Positions 48,115 to 59,188 are shown, counted from the first letter of the stretch. The stretch: DNA of 64,000 nt from Siphonodentalium dalli (GCA_032622095.1 CP136061.1:127796754-127860753), one strand, 5' to 3'. Made by a program: numbers and translations. Notes: generated from the letters alone by a model not told the origin.

Positions 48115-48720
48115 CACAACTCCGGGGAAAAAAATTGGGACGGTGGTATATTATTGTAATAAACCTATATACCAAATATCAATTGAATCCGTTAATAATT
48201 CATTGAGTTATCGCACTAACGGTGATAAAATTGTGATTAAAATAGACAACCTAAGACCCATAACTCCGGAATTTTTTTTCGGACAAACCAGGTTTTCAAA
48301 CTCGTACGAGATATTGTTGCAATAGACTCATATACCAAATATTGTTTAAATCGGTTAATATTTAATTGAGTTATCGCGCTAACGGTGATAAAATTGCTAA
48401 AAATAGACAAACTAAGACCCATAACTCCGGGAAAAAAATTCGGACAAACCTGGTTTTCGAACTCGTCCGAGATATTGTTGCAAGGGTCTCATATACCAAA
48501 TATTGTTGAAATTGGTTAATATTTGCGTGAGTTATCGCGTTATCGGTGAAAAACTTAACTAAAAACCATCTAAGATGGATAACTCATGTAAAATAGTTCG
48601 GATGTGACCCATTTTCTACAGGTAGTAAATAGTCATTGGGAGCAACTGCCATACCAAAATTTTTTGAATCCATTCACAAATGTCAAAGTTATAAGGCATT
48701 CTTTAGGTCCGCCCGCCCGC
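48115..48720. repeat. Tandem array, about 161-bp unit
   Basis: GACCCATAACTCCGG boxes start at 48255 and 48416, with weaker ones near 48115 and 48574. Units share GGACAAACCWGGTTTTCRAA, CTCATATACCAAATATTG and GAGTTATCGCGYTAACGGTG. It ends in a short CCGCCCGCCCGCC run. The organisation matches the other pearl-like arrays. Confidence 0.75.
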
Positions 48721-49395
48721 CAACCGTCCCTCGCCAAACCATAAGACTAAAAACACTGCCTCGCCCATCTTTACCATCGGGTGAATATCCTTGCGCCCCA
48801 TGCATGCTATTTAGAAATGTGAGTACAAAATAATAAATTTCTAGACAAATACATTCAAACGAAAGAGAAATAAAATAAACACAGCCAGGTGTATATATAA
48901 GAATTTACATCGGCACTAGTGAAAATGATAGAAGTCGCGTTGAGAATTGCAATGAACTCGGGGAAGTTTTTTAATTGTCACAACCATTTAGCGTATTGAA
49001 AATATAAACAAAAGCTGAAGTAGTCATTCAACTCCATAGATGTTTTATTCTGATGATAGTATTTCATGAATTCGTGGATTACAATTATTCTGCGTATCAT
49101 ATACACATGTCTTTGATATAAACAATCTACCTTAATCTGAACATATAAGTTGTTATATTTATCAAACGGAAATATAAACACGAAAAATTGGAACACCAAT
49201 TAACATAACAACTATTCCCATATTTTGTTTTTGCTGTTTATCTTTCTTTGTTGTTCATACTTATTTTTTAAACACGCATATTTTGACCACACTTCAGTGT
49301 AAACAAAGAACATCTGGTAGACACTGGTCAATATTTTGCCTACCACTGCTAGGAACACGTGTTGTGTGACGTCATCAAATCTTGCCCTATTTGAC

Positions 49396-50228
49396 AGTGA
49401 ATGACAGGTATACTAAAAATTTGGTAGTATCATCTGATTGATCTGAAGTGCTGTAAGACACAATACAAACTTTGAATGCTCACTATTCAGCATGCAGCTA
49501 CTACAAGAAAAGTTACAAAACCAATCAATATCAAAGCTCTAGTTCTTACAGCTCAGAGAATGTGCTAACAACAGTTGTGAAATCGGTGCCATAGTACTGG
49601 TATCTATTTATATAGGAGGGAATTTCAGAGGAATGTCAGCGGAATAAATCTCCCAGCTCTCACATTTTCTCAGAAACAAAGTCTAAGAACAATAATGCAG
49701 GTGTGATAAATGAATATATGCATGATATGGTATGATAAGGTACATATAAAATAACTCCCGTTGTAAAACCACAAAAGAACTTTGATCACAAATTTTCACA
49801 CAAACACCTTTTTCCATTAGTAAAATAGCATTTGTGAACAGGGTCACCAACAATACACTAACTACATCATACTGAACAGAGCAATTGCTCTTGTGCTCCC
49901 AAGAACATCTGAGCAGATATACAGTCTGGCTTAAGTAACCAAGCAACCACACTGCAAAATAAATAATTTCAAAACTGTTGTTGTCAGTGCATTTTCCAAT
50001 ATTTTTTTTTACTGTAATTAACAGCCCTTGAAATAGTCATTTTTCTTCTTCAGCATTGCTTTAAAATTGCATGACTTTTGCCTTTTACCGTAGCTATTTT
50101 CGAGGGCTACATTAATCATAATAATCAAATCACCTTTTCAGGCTACTTCAATAATAATTGCAGCCAAATGGTTATAATATTACAATGTAAATAATTGCAA
50201 CAATAATAAAACAGTAGTTTTTCTTTCA
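49396..50228. other. Non-coding, downstream of FOXO
   Basis: It may include part of the FOXO 3' UTR, which reads leftward from 50673. No clear AATAAA (TTTATT on this strand) lies close to the stop codon. Confidence 0.35.
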
Positions 50229-50284
50229 TCTAAAAATGCATGTCTTTTCTTCAGTATTACTGAAGAAAAGACATGCATTTTAGA
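50229..50284. repeat. 28-bp-arm perfect hairpin, no spacer
   Basis: TCTAAAAATGCATGTCTTTT followed by CTTCAGTA is mirrored at once by TTACTGAAG and AAAAGACATGCATTTTAGA. One A in a run is the only mismatch. It lies 390-445 nt past the FOXO stop. Confidence 0.9.
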
Positions 50285-50356
50285 TTTTAAAAATGCATCT
50301 AAATCTTACCATACTACTAGTATTGATTCATCTCACAAGAAAGTATGTAAGAAAGA

Positions 50357-50551
50357 TACAGTAATGCCCTAAATAATTGACTCCTTAACCACAGCAGAAT
50401 TATGGGTAACTTTTCAGGATTTAGTCGGAAATATGGCTTATTGCCATTCCTTTCCGATGAATGGCAACAAGCCATATTTCCGACTAAATCCTGAAAAGTT
50501 ACCCATAATTCTGCTGTGGTTAAGGAGTCGATTATTTAGGGCATTACTGTA
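50357..50551. mobile_element. Family B foldback MITE (B10) in FOXO 3' flank
   Basis: Arms of about 92 bp with one or two mismatches and a centre near CTTTCCGAT. It lies 123-317 nt beyond the FOXO stop codon, so it would be transcribed if the 3' UTR is of ordinary length. Confidence 0.9.
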
Positions 50552-50673
50552 CAAAAATTAAAGCTACAAGGGGTTACATCAATCAGACATTCTCTACAGT
50601 GTTCTGAGGAACTCAAGAGCATTTTATGTATATATAATATGTATAACTAAATTGACTTAATTAAACTCTGCAT

Positions 50674-51206
50674 TCATATGCTCTGGGCATTACTACTAGG
50701 AGGGTCAAATAAAAAATCTAAGTTTCCTTCCAAGCTTAGTTCCTGATTGATTACCTGTTCTACGTCACACGAAAGGTCATAGTCAACATCGATATCGTTC
50801 ACGCTAGCCAAATTTCCAACGATGCCATTCATATAAGTACTCATGCCTTGTTGTTGCGAAACATTTTGAGACATACCAATTTGATTCCGGCTCAGTGGAC
50901 TTTGTTGTTGCTGAACGGATCTCTGTTGTTGTTGTTGTTCGCGTTGTTGTTCACGTTGTTGTTGCTGTTGCAGGGCAAGCTGACGCTGCTGTTGTTGGCG
51001 AGCCAGCAGTTGTTCAGTGAGTGCAACTCTCTGTTGATGTTGTAGAACAGCAGTATCATTATTGGGCACTGACACATGAAGTGGACTCTGTTGATTGTTA
51101 TGTGCAGTAAACTGTGAGAACCTGTTCTGTTGTTCAGAAGTCTGGTGGTAGACAGGAGCTTTTTGTGTAAGGGCAGCACGAAGAATAGAATTATCCATCA
51201 CTTGGC

Positions 51207-51240
<34 letters not shown>

Positions 51241-52575
51241 CTTCTGTTGTGAAGCAGGGGATAACTGAGGGCTAGGCAACAAATTAGGAGTCATACTAGG
51301 CGAAACCTGAGCTATATGCTGACTTGGCGAAAGTTGTGGAACGGGTGAGGCATTTCCCAGCTGTACAGGTGGCGACACCTGTAACTGTGGCGTCGGAGAA
51401 ACTTGCCTAGCACTTTGTGGGTTCGATCGAGGCAGGAAGTCACTGTAAGTCTGAGGAACAGTACTGCTCATGGGCTGTTGCGACTGCTGAGATCGCGATG
51501 ATTCCTGATTGTCTACTTTCTCTAACAGAGTTAGGAGCGTTTCTGTGTGTAGGCCTTCTTCTTTCCTTTTAAGCAGCTCTTGTAGAGCAGTAGAGTGCTG
51601 AATTCCATTACACTTTGCACTCTGTACCGAAACACATTCACTACTAGCAGGCGTTCCTTGAACATTCTCAGTTTTTATTCTCACATTTTGAAGCTGTGTT
51701 AAAAAGGACTGCTGATTCTCATTATTTTGAAAATTTCCAAACAAAGGATCACGATCCAACGACTGTGCCTGCTGATACAGCAAATTCTGTTGTTGGGACT
51801 GACTGAAGAGCTCTGCGGGATTAACGGCAGGAGAGATGTTTGAGTAGTCATTAAAATTTTCATTTGTATCCATCTCTAAATGCACAGGGTTGATATGACT
51901 GGGATAGGGAGGGGGTGGCTGTATACCTGTAGTACACGTATCCACAGGTGAATACGATGTACTACTGTAATTACTAGAATTAAATGGAACACCATCGTCA
52001 CTCGTCTGACCTGCAGACTGTAGGAACTGTGAGTTGAGTAAATCCATATCGTCCGAACCTGCAAGACCCAAACTTGAATTATTGTCACCTAACTTCATAC
52101 TATCGACTAACGTATCTACAAGTTCCGTGTAACCACTATCGTCTGTATATGTTGAACTTTCACCTTCGGTTGCCCATGGAATAGGTGACATAGTTGACAC
52201 CTGGTTGTCTCGAATATCTGACTCAATACCAGCTTGAATTGGTGATAATCGATTGCTGCTCCCACTTCCACTAGCATTAGACATAGTCCTCGGTCTTATT
52301 TCAGGACTTAACTGGAAAAGTTGTAAATTATTAGCATCAAGATATTCATCTTGTGCTGGACTATTTTCTAAACCCGCTCTGATCTGATCAACGCGTTTCT
52401 TGACTCTGCCTCGTCGTTTTTCTGCCATTTTAGTTTCCATGCTCCCAGCTCGTCTACGTGGGGTCTTACCCAGCTTGGCATCGGGGTTGATGACCCACCA
52501 GGAACTCTTCCCTGTCCCCTCATTTTGTATTCGCATAAAGCGGCTATGCAGTGAGAGATTGTGCCGGATCGAGTT
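50674..52575 (-). CDS. foxo: FOXO transcription factor, terminal exon (633 residues)
   Basis: FOXO proteins are forkhead DNA-binding regulators of stress resistance, metabolism and lifespan, excluded from the nucleus by AKT under insulin signalling. The exon opens after an acceptor (ctttcag) with [13 protein letters not shown], the position of the conserved forkhead intron, and ends at TGA. Residues 1-31 complete the forkhead domain (helix 3 and wing, [12 protein letters not shown]). RRRAGSM near residue 45 and RPRTMSNAS near residue 99 match the second and third AKT/14-3-3 sites. Residues 53-61 (KRRGRVKKR) form the basic nuclear-localisation cluster. LQELL is an LxxLL motif. A Gln-rich half contains two long Q/R tracts. 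The last 41 residues ([20 protein letters not shown]) match the C-terminal acidic activation domain. The N-terminal AKT site and first half of the forkhead are on upstream exon(s) outside the window or unseen. The frame is intact. The ATG a few codons into the upstream intron is not the start. Confidence 0.97.
50917..51030 (-). repeat. CAR trinucleotide tract encoding poly-Gln in FOXO (distal)
   Basis: Mixed CAA/CAG codons with interspersed Arg and Glu codons encode the Gln-rich stretch around [18 protein letters not shown]. Mixed codons make slippage less likely than in a pure repeat. Confidence 0.85.
51203..51246 (-). repeat. CAR trinucleotide tract encoding poly-Gln in FOXO (proximal)
   Basis: Encodes [14 protein letters not shown]. 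Interrupting CAT and AGG/CGC codons are present. Confidence 0.85.
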
Positions 52576-53494
52576 CTGAAAGTATAAAAGAGACAAGTCA
52601 AATTTTGTGTTAAAGAGAACTAATAAACTTCAGCCTCAAGATCAAACCTACATGTACATGTACTACATTATAGTAATTTATTTTTCAGATTCCAGTGATG
52701 AAAATACTGCTTGATAAATAAATGAAACACTCATATACGCACTCTCTAAAGTCATTCATATATAAGTTATTGCCTTGGAGAAAAAAAAAACAAGGATTCC
52801 ATTTTTTCTTCGGTATGGACAATTTTAAAGGGTGTTCCTTATTAGTCATTTCCATATATGGTGAAATAAAGAGCGTTTATATCACTCAGGTGTGGAAGGA
52901 TGAAAATTCATGATGAATTTCTATGACTTTGGTAAGACTTTCGGAGTACATGTACATGTATGTATACATGTACATGTATGTATAGCAGCATTTTATGCAT
53001 TTATCAACCTATCTAAATAGCCGGAATGTGACAATAGTGAGAATTACTAGTATATAAAATAAGTATATTAATTAGTATTTCGTGTATATAAATTTATTAA
53101 GCCAAAAATATAAAAACATATTAGTATTATAAAAAAAAATTCCTGTGAGCTGAATACACCTACTCTGATTGTATAATATGAAATTGCTCCTTGAAAGTAC
53201 TTTATACACAATTTTGTCTTTTGTGCATTTATGCTGTATCTCTTACTAAAATCATGCCCTTATCTGCGAGATCTACCCTCGATGCTTCCAGTACCCATGA
53301 TTTAATCCAGTCCAAGTTACCTACAGACCAATATATATATAGTGAGTCTAATTACTTATGTAATTTTCTATATCATGAACCTAGGGATTCCAAGTCAGTA
53401 GCGCCAATCAGAACTCACTATTAATAGCCCCAAGATATAAGAGTCCAATTGAAGCTACTAACAAAATGTGATGTGACATATTTTGGGGAAAACC
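52576..53494. other. FOXO intron, first part
   Basis: Minus-strand intron directly upstream of the exon. It contains a TACATG microsatellite (about 52945-52985) and no coding exon. Confidence 0.55.
52945..52985. repeat. TACATG(TA) microsatellite
   Basis: Alternating GTACATGTA and TGTATA words; a shorter relative occurs at 54654. Confidence 0.85.
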
Positions 53495-53841
53495 TGCCAA
53501 GCATGTATAGAGTGTGTCTGAAATTTGCAGAATGAGGTCCCCAGGGGGGTGAAGTTAGTGATGTTACAATGCACAGTGGGCTAGCATCACCAAATTCACT
53601 CTGTGGACCTCATTCTACTTTAGACCTCATATTCTGGGAAGTAATTATAGTCTCAAATTAACTTTCCCCTTCTTTTCAGTTTCTATATCCCCTAACATCA
53701 CCAACTTCAACTGGGGAACTTCAATCTGAGCCTAGGTCTCCCATAGAATTTGAGGCCTAAGCAGAATGAGGCTCCCAGAGGGTGAATTTGGTGACACTAG
53801 CCAGCCGTGTGGGATAACATAACTAAATTCACCCTCTGGAG

Positions 53842-54395
53842 CAGGGGGGGAGGAAAACAGTTTTTTCCAGGCACGTATGCTGGGGTGGGTGGGTGGTCGA
53901 TAGGACCAACAAACAATTTTTCCGCAACTCAAAAATATTTTTCCTGCAAGTCTTTTTGATTGTTTTTGCAATGAGGTTGGATTAAAACACATCTATATGT
54001 CAATATTAACATAAATGACAAATTTCGTGATGATCAGACAAACAGTATAGCCTGTAGCCCATGCTAATGGATTTAATTTTGAAATCCAAGATGGCTGCTG
54101 GCAGCCATGTTTTTTTTTACAGAATGACCCCAAAATGACTCGTTCCTATTTACATGTCAATGTTAACATCCATGACTAATAGTATGCACAGAAATTCATA
54201 TACAGCTGTTTGCAGTGAATTTCCCCCCGCAAATCTCTGTTTTAGTGTTAAAAGGGGGGTGGGTGTCCAAAAATGGTCGGAAAAACCTGCCGAAAAACGG
54301 AAAATAAATTGGACGCAGGGGTGAGTGGGTCCCAACAAGGGTCGAAATTCAAAAATCAGCATTCGTGCCTGCAAATTTTTTCCGACTCCCCCCTG
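53842..54395. mobile_element. hAT-like element nested in D8
   Basis: TCTGGAG flanks both sides (53835-53841 and 54396-54402), a 7-bp match. Ends are CAGGGGGG and inverse, and inner arms share GGAAAA, TTGCAGGCACG and CCCACTCACCC-like words. A single family G unit (54013-54115) sits in the centre. Confidence 0.75.
54013..54115. repeat. Single family G unit
   Basis: AATTTCGTGATGATCAGAC followed by AAATCCAAGATGGCTGCTGG and GCCATGTTTTT, as in the 18381 array. Confidence 0.6.
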
Positions 54396-54443
54396 TCTGG
54401 AGACCTCATTCTGCAAATGTCAGACACACTAGTTGGGAGGCTT

Positions 54444-55485
54444 GTTGATTAGGGTACCACCCATATCTCAAAATATAATATATTCAGTCTTGAAACCTGC
54501 ACTAAGTTAGTCAGTATGACTCCGATTATATGTGTTAAACAGACTGGACTTTATCCAGCTTAATTTTATTGAGTTTTGTTGGAATTTATAATCCCAGCAG
54601 AGGACAATTATTTAAGCTGAAATGTTAGGAATGCATATGTATAATAAAGCCAGGTACATGTACATGTACTAAGTCTAAGTATAGACACATTTCTCTTCTT
54701 GTATGATCATGGGTAGAGAAAGAACTAAAGGTCAAGAGGGGGGGGGGGGGGCTCCCCAACTGTGAAAATGGCACTTTTAGGACTTTTCAGTCAAGAGAAA
54801 GGGGGGTTGGAGCCCCTGCATGCTACCTGCTTCTCTGTTCCTGGGTATGATTTTATTTAGATTGATGGTTGTGCATCTATATGGCTTGTCTGTTACTTTA
54901 CCTATGAGAACTAGATTATATAAATGTCCAACATATTTGGAGTAATGACTGCTGAAGCTGTGTGGGTTTGTGGGACTAATGTCAACCTACTTCCCACGCT
55001 AATGATATTAATACACCAGTAAAATGATTATCACAGTATTCATCAGTGCTAACTGCTGAGACCCCACTGATATATGATTGCACTGGAGGGAAGCATCATG
55101 TTTATGTAGGCTGATATGGTAGTTGGCGCCTAGCAGAGCAATCTACTGGAAACATGCAGAATAATTGCAGGGGAAGATCATCTGATCACAGCTAAAGTCA
55201 GCTATTACAACACTGCACCACTTCAAAATGCCTCTACCTTACTCATAACACCTGAGTGCAAATGCGTAATGGCCTTATATCAAAGCACTGCACCAGTATA
55301 CTAATGATTTATTCAGTCCTCGAAATTGGCCACGGCAATAAGGATTGTCATGGTAATCGACATGGCAACATGTGGCATCTAACATGCCACAGCATCAAAT
55401 TTGCCATGGGACATTTTTCCTAATCCCTAGGGCTGATTAGCCTTATTAAAGGACAAACAATCTAAACTATATGGACTCTGGAGCA
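54444..55485. other. FOXO intron, non-coding
   Basis: A G homopolymer near 54738-54750 and nothing else recognised. Confidence 0.4.
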
Positions 55486-55619
55486 TACAGTAATGCCCTA
55501 AATAATCGACTCCTTAACCACAGCAGAATTATGGGTAACTTTTCAGGATTAGGTCGGAAATATGGTTTGTTGCCATTCATCGGACAGCTCTCTAAGGTGT
55601 CGATTATTTAGGGCATTAA
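55486..55619. mobile_element. Family B MITE, right arm mostly deleted (B11)
   Basis: The left arm is complete to CATTCATCGGACAGCTCTC; only GGTGTCGATTATTTAGGGCA of the right arm remains. Confidence 0.8.
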
Positions 55620-55691
55620 TGCAAGTTGTTGATGATGTTCTTGTTTCATTTTCAGTATTTTCCTTGCTCAAATTTGATAGAACAGTAACAT

Positions 55692-55993
55692 TTAACCTTT
55701 TGATAACTGAATACTCGCATATACCGGTAATTGTTACTTAAACTATTTGTTGAACTTATTATTTGAACATACCTACAAATACTTAATGTTTCTCTGCCTA
55801 CGATATACTTATAGTATCTAAACATCTATATGCCGAAATGAAGAATGAACCATTCCAATCTTCACTTTTAGCCAATGTTCACGTTTAGACATGCATGATG
55901 TAATCAATAGACTATTTAAAGGGATAAATTGATTATCCTGGGAGGCCAGGACCAGTATGCATGTCACGTGGTGTCAGTGTTCAAAAGGGTTAA
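55692..55993. mobile_element. TTAA-type MITE, diverged
   Basis: Ends TTAACCTTTTGATAAC and the inverse of GTTCAAAAGGGTTAA. It includes a TTGTTGAACTTATTATTTGA segment related to family C. Confidence 0.6.
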
Positions 55994-56544
55994 ACATTTA
56001 TATATGTGTCAATAAGCATGTGATGTGCCAAGCATCTTTTGTATTATGAATATTCAGTGACACATCCCAGGGGAGTTAAATATGCTAATGGTATCCTTGA
56101 GGTACTGCATGAACTATGCATATAATGACCAATTGAGATACTGCTCCATACATAATGTAAACAAGAGTTGCACATCAAAGGTGGCCTTGGTCTAGTTTTT
56201 CCCCATAAAAGTGCATCTGTGTGACTGTGAATGTACTATTATAGACAAATGTACCGCATTAGTCGGGTTTTTAACGACTAACAAGTGGCACACTATACAT
56301 GTATATGAAACACAAGTTTAAATTTATTGATTCATATATATATATGTATATTAAGAATTATATTATTTCTTCTGTTTTCGTCAAGAGTTTTAATCAGTAT
56401 GTTTATCAGTAGCTACATGTAGTTGGAGATGTAACCAAATAATAGTGAGACAGTCTACCAGAGCACTTCTAATAGCTGACTCACTTCAAGATCTCTAATC
56501 GCAGACTCACTTCAATATCTCAAAAACAGATTCAATATTACATG
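55994..56544. other. FOXO intron, non-coding
   Basis: Nothing recognised. Confidence 0.4.
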
Positions 56545-56829
56545 TACAGTAATGCCCTAAATAATCAACTCCTTAACCACAGCAGAATTATGGGTAATTT
56601 TTCAGGATTAAGTCGGAAATATGGCTAGTTGCCATTCATCGGAAAGCTCTCAGTGAGGAAATATGGCTTGTTGCCATATCATCGGAAAGCTCTCAGTCAG
56701 AGCTTTCCGATGAATGGCAACAAGCCATATTTCCGACCAAATCCTGAATCGACTTCTTAACCACAGCAGAATTATGGGTAATTTTTCAGGATTTGGCTTG
56801 TTGCCATTCATCGGAAAGCTCACAGTTAA
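56545..56829. mobile_element. Family B MITE, rearranged (B12)
   Basis: Starts as a normal left arm, then repeats GGAAATATGGCTTGTTGCCAT, continues with part of the right arm to CCGACCAAATCCTGAATCGA, and restarts a left arm that stops at CGGAAAGCTCACAG. At least two recombination or template-switch events are needed. Confidence 0.75.
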
Positions 56830-56934
56830 TGGACCCAATAAAGAATGCGGAAAGTTTAAATAATACTACAAGTCTACCCGAAAGGCCATCTGAAGTTTGG
56901 GATCATGATCCTAAACATGCCTGTTAATATTTAA

Positions 56935-57005
56935 AACATTTCTCCAATAAATGTGGAATGCAGGGTGTGATGATGGATTAAAATGTGAAATTCAAGATGG
57001 ACAAT
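56935..57005. repeat. Family G unit fragment
   Basis: AATAAATGTGGAATGCAGGG and GTGAAATTCAAGATGG match the core of family G. Confidence 0.5.
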
Positions 57006-57429
57006 AGCATCCAGGGGTCATTAACAAAAACAGAATTTCTTCTGACAGTTTTATGCAATCCATAGCCGATAACTTTGATTCTGTTATATTCTATCAAAAT
57101 GGGAAACTGAACATCCCTTTATATTCTGATCAGTCTTAATAATACAAGTTGGTCATACCACAGGGTATCTCTGACACCCAAGATACTGAGACTCAAAACA
57201 GTTGCAATGTCACATGCTACGTACAATCTAAACTTGGAAAACGAGGAAATTCTAGATATTAGACAACTGGAGAGTCATGCTACCTCTATCATTGGTTGCT
57301 ATTGAAGAAATTTAAAGTCAGTCATTAAGAATTATCCTGGATTTTTGTTCACAAGTCTGTTTATCTGAATTTCATAATGTTAATTTTGTGTCATTATATA
57401 ATATCAATTGAAGAAGGCCTATCATTATT
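57006..57429. other. FOXO intron, non-coding
   Basis: Nothing recognised. Confidence 0.35.
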
Positions 57430-57592
57430 CCCCCATCCCGTGGGGCTGAAACCCTTTTCCGTGTGATGTGTGTCCCGCACCACCTATTTTCTTAACTGGT
57501 ATTAGGTAATGACCCCCTCTGTTAACTGGCATTCAGTATTCACTCCCCCAAAATAAACTGGTATTCATGATTCAGGGGAGGGGGGGGGTGAC
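57430..57592. mobile_element. Family H relative, truncated
   Basis: Repeated AACTGGTATTCA/AACTGGCATTCAG words and a GGGGGGGGGTGAC end resemble the hAT-like element at 17232. The left end and target duplication are not evident. Confidence 0.5.
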
Positions 57593-58499
57593 ACTCATTG
57601 GGCCTGTACTGGTATGCAAAGATGGAACAATATTTGACAAGGTGAATGAAATAGCCACTGAACTGTGGCCCCACAAAGTTTGTTGGGGATCCCTAATGTA
57701 GTACATTCATTGCAATAACATGTGTGCACTCATGCAACTCACAAATTGTTAGCTGCATGCTTATACAATTGAGTTTACTGCTGCAAATGCAATGGTTGGC
57801 AAACTGCCAATATCATAAAGCATCCATAGTGTTGGCCATCCATACCATGCCAATGTGCTGTGGTGGACCTATATTTACCTCATATAATATTATGTATTTG
57901 CATAGTGGGTAGCTATCAATTGTCAGATCTGACAATATATTACACAATAGTACACTATATAGATTGATGTGCTCAAAAACATTTATAGTATTAAATAGTA
58001 GTGGGTTATGTTTGGGAGATTGCCACTACGGTAGCAGCATAGATGCACATACGTACATGCGGCTTAAAGGGGAACAGTACACAAAATCCGGCTATTTATG
58101 GGACCATCTCCTTTTAAAATAATCTAGAGAATATATGCAACAAATGAATAAATTTGAGCCATAAACTCATTCTCATTATAATTACCTTCATTATATCGTT
58201 CATAGAGTACATGAATGCATTTTGCACTATTAAATCCATAGTTCAATTTCATTCATTTGTTGCATATAAACTGTTGGGTATAAAAGGAGATGGTCCCATA
58301 GATGGCCATACAGTCCTGCATTAAACATAATTTACTGAGGAATACCTCATTTAGTGGCAGGATCCTTTGTTCGAAAGTCAGTCATACAGTTCAGAGCGCT
58401 GGCAATAGGGATCTTTCTACTGATTTATGGTTCCGGGCCCTTTTCATTGGGGATATAGAGAATATAGAACACAAGCATTTTCGATTTTAATCAAACAGG
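57593..58499. other. FOXO intron, inverted GGGACCATCTCC pair
   Basis: TGGGACCATCTCCTTTTA at 58100 reappears inverted at 58278 with CAACAAATGAATAAATTTGA and ATTCATTTGTTGCATAT between them, indicating a small decayed foldback of about 210 bp. No exon. Confidence 0.45.
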
Positions 58500-58731
58500 T
58501 TAACCCATTCTATACTAATGGATTAGATTTTCACTGACTGTCTGTTAAAATTGTTTTACATCAGAATGGTCTATTATTGATTTGCAGGGATGTACAGGTA
58601 CGGTAATATATAAGCATATGACAGATAAATAAAAGTAAGGAAGGAGTCCTATTTATTGAGGGTAAATATTTAGATAATAAGTTTGTTGAACTTTGATTGT
58701 TTATTCCTGTCTATGTGAATGGAGAAAGGGG
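58500..58731. mobile_element. Family C TTAA-type MITE (C4), diverged
   Basis: TTAACCCATTCTATACTAAT left end, GGTCTATTATTGATTTGCAG core, and GGAGAAAGGGG right end without its TTAA. Confidence 0.6.
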
Positions 58732-59188
58732 ACTTCACTCAAAATATTCATATAAATGAGAAGTGCAGACTTTGATTCACAAAACAAGAGTTTTTTTGTG
58801 AATTGGGGGCTCATATATCGGGAAAAACCTGACTATTTCCCCATTTATAGGAACGGAGCTTTTTTGGTCACTGTCGTCGCCTTGAAATTCCTGGTCTATA
58901 TGTGTTACCGTATATTTATTTTAGAGATCATCTTGTGTCTCATGGCATTGAATGGGTTAAACGACTGTCAAGAAGAATCTGGAATTAATCGAGAGCATGC
59001 ACAAGGTGTTTTATGATACATGACGAAAGCTATTCCACAAGTTGAAGAGCTGCATAGCTCTGGAGGCTATGACACTTATTAATATCTATTGACATGCACA
59101 CTTCAAGTATGGGTTCTTTGTCTCAGAAATGATGTTTTCAAATATCACAACTTTAAAAGTAATCCTCAACCCGTGAGATAAAATGGCT
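58732..59188. other. FOXO intron, non-coding
   Basis: Nothing recognised. Confidence 0.35.

Larger units (their letters stand above)
46598..49395. mobile_element. Candidate 2.8-kb inverted-ended element
   Basis: The left end (ATGACGTCACAGCGACCACG, TGTTGGCTGCTGGTAGGCAAAA) reappears inverted at the right end (GATGACGTCACACAACACGTG, CTAGCAGTGGTAGGCAAAA, read on the minus strand). The imperfect arms span about 80 bp, with a 10-bp insertion on the left. The interior has paired ACGCTCTTT motifs and a 161-bp tandem array. No transposase or target duplication was identified, so the mobile nature is an inference. Confidence 0.45.
53495..54443. mobile_element. Family D MITE (D8), long form, interrupted
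   Basis: From CAAGCATGTATAGAG to GGGAGGCTTG, with both sub-palindromes and the CTTCAACTGGGGAACTTCAA centre. The second palindrome is split by the element at 53842-54395. Flanking octamers do not match. Confidence 0.75.

Noticed and set aside
50848-51179. Leucine-rich plus-strand and Asn-rich minus-strand frames within the FOXO exon
   Set aside because: Shadows of the CAA/CAG tracts of FOXO in other frames.
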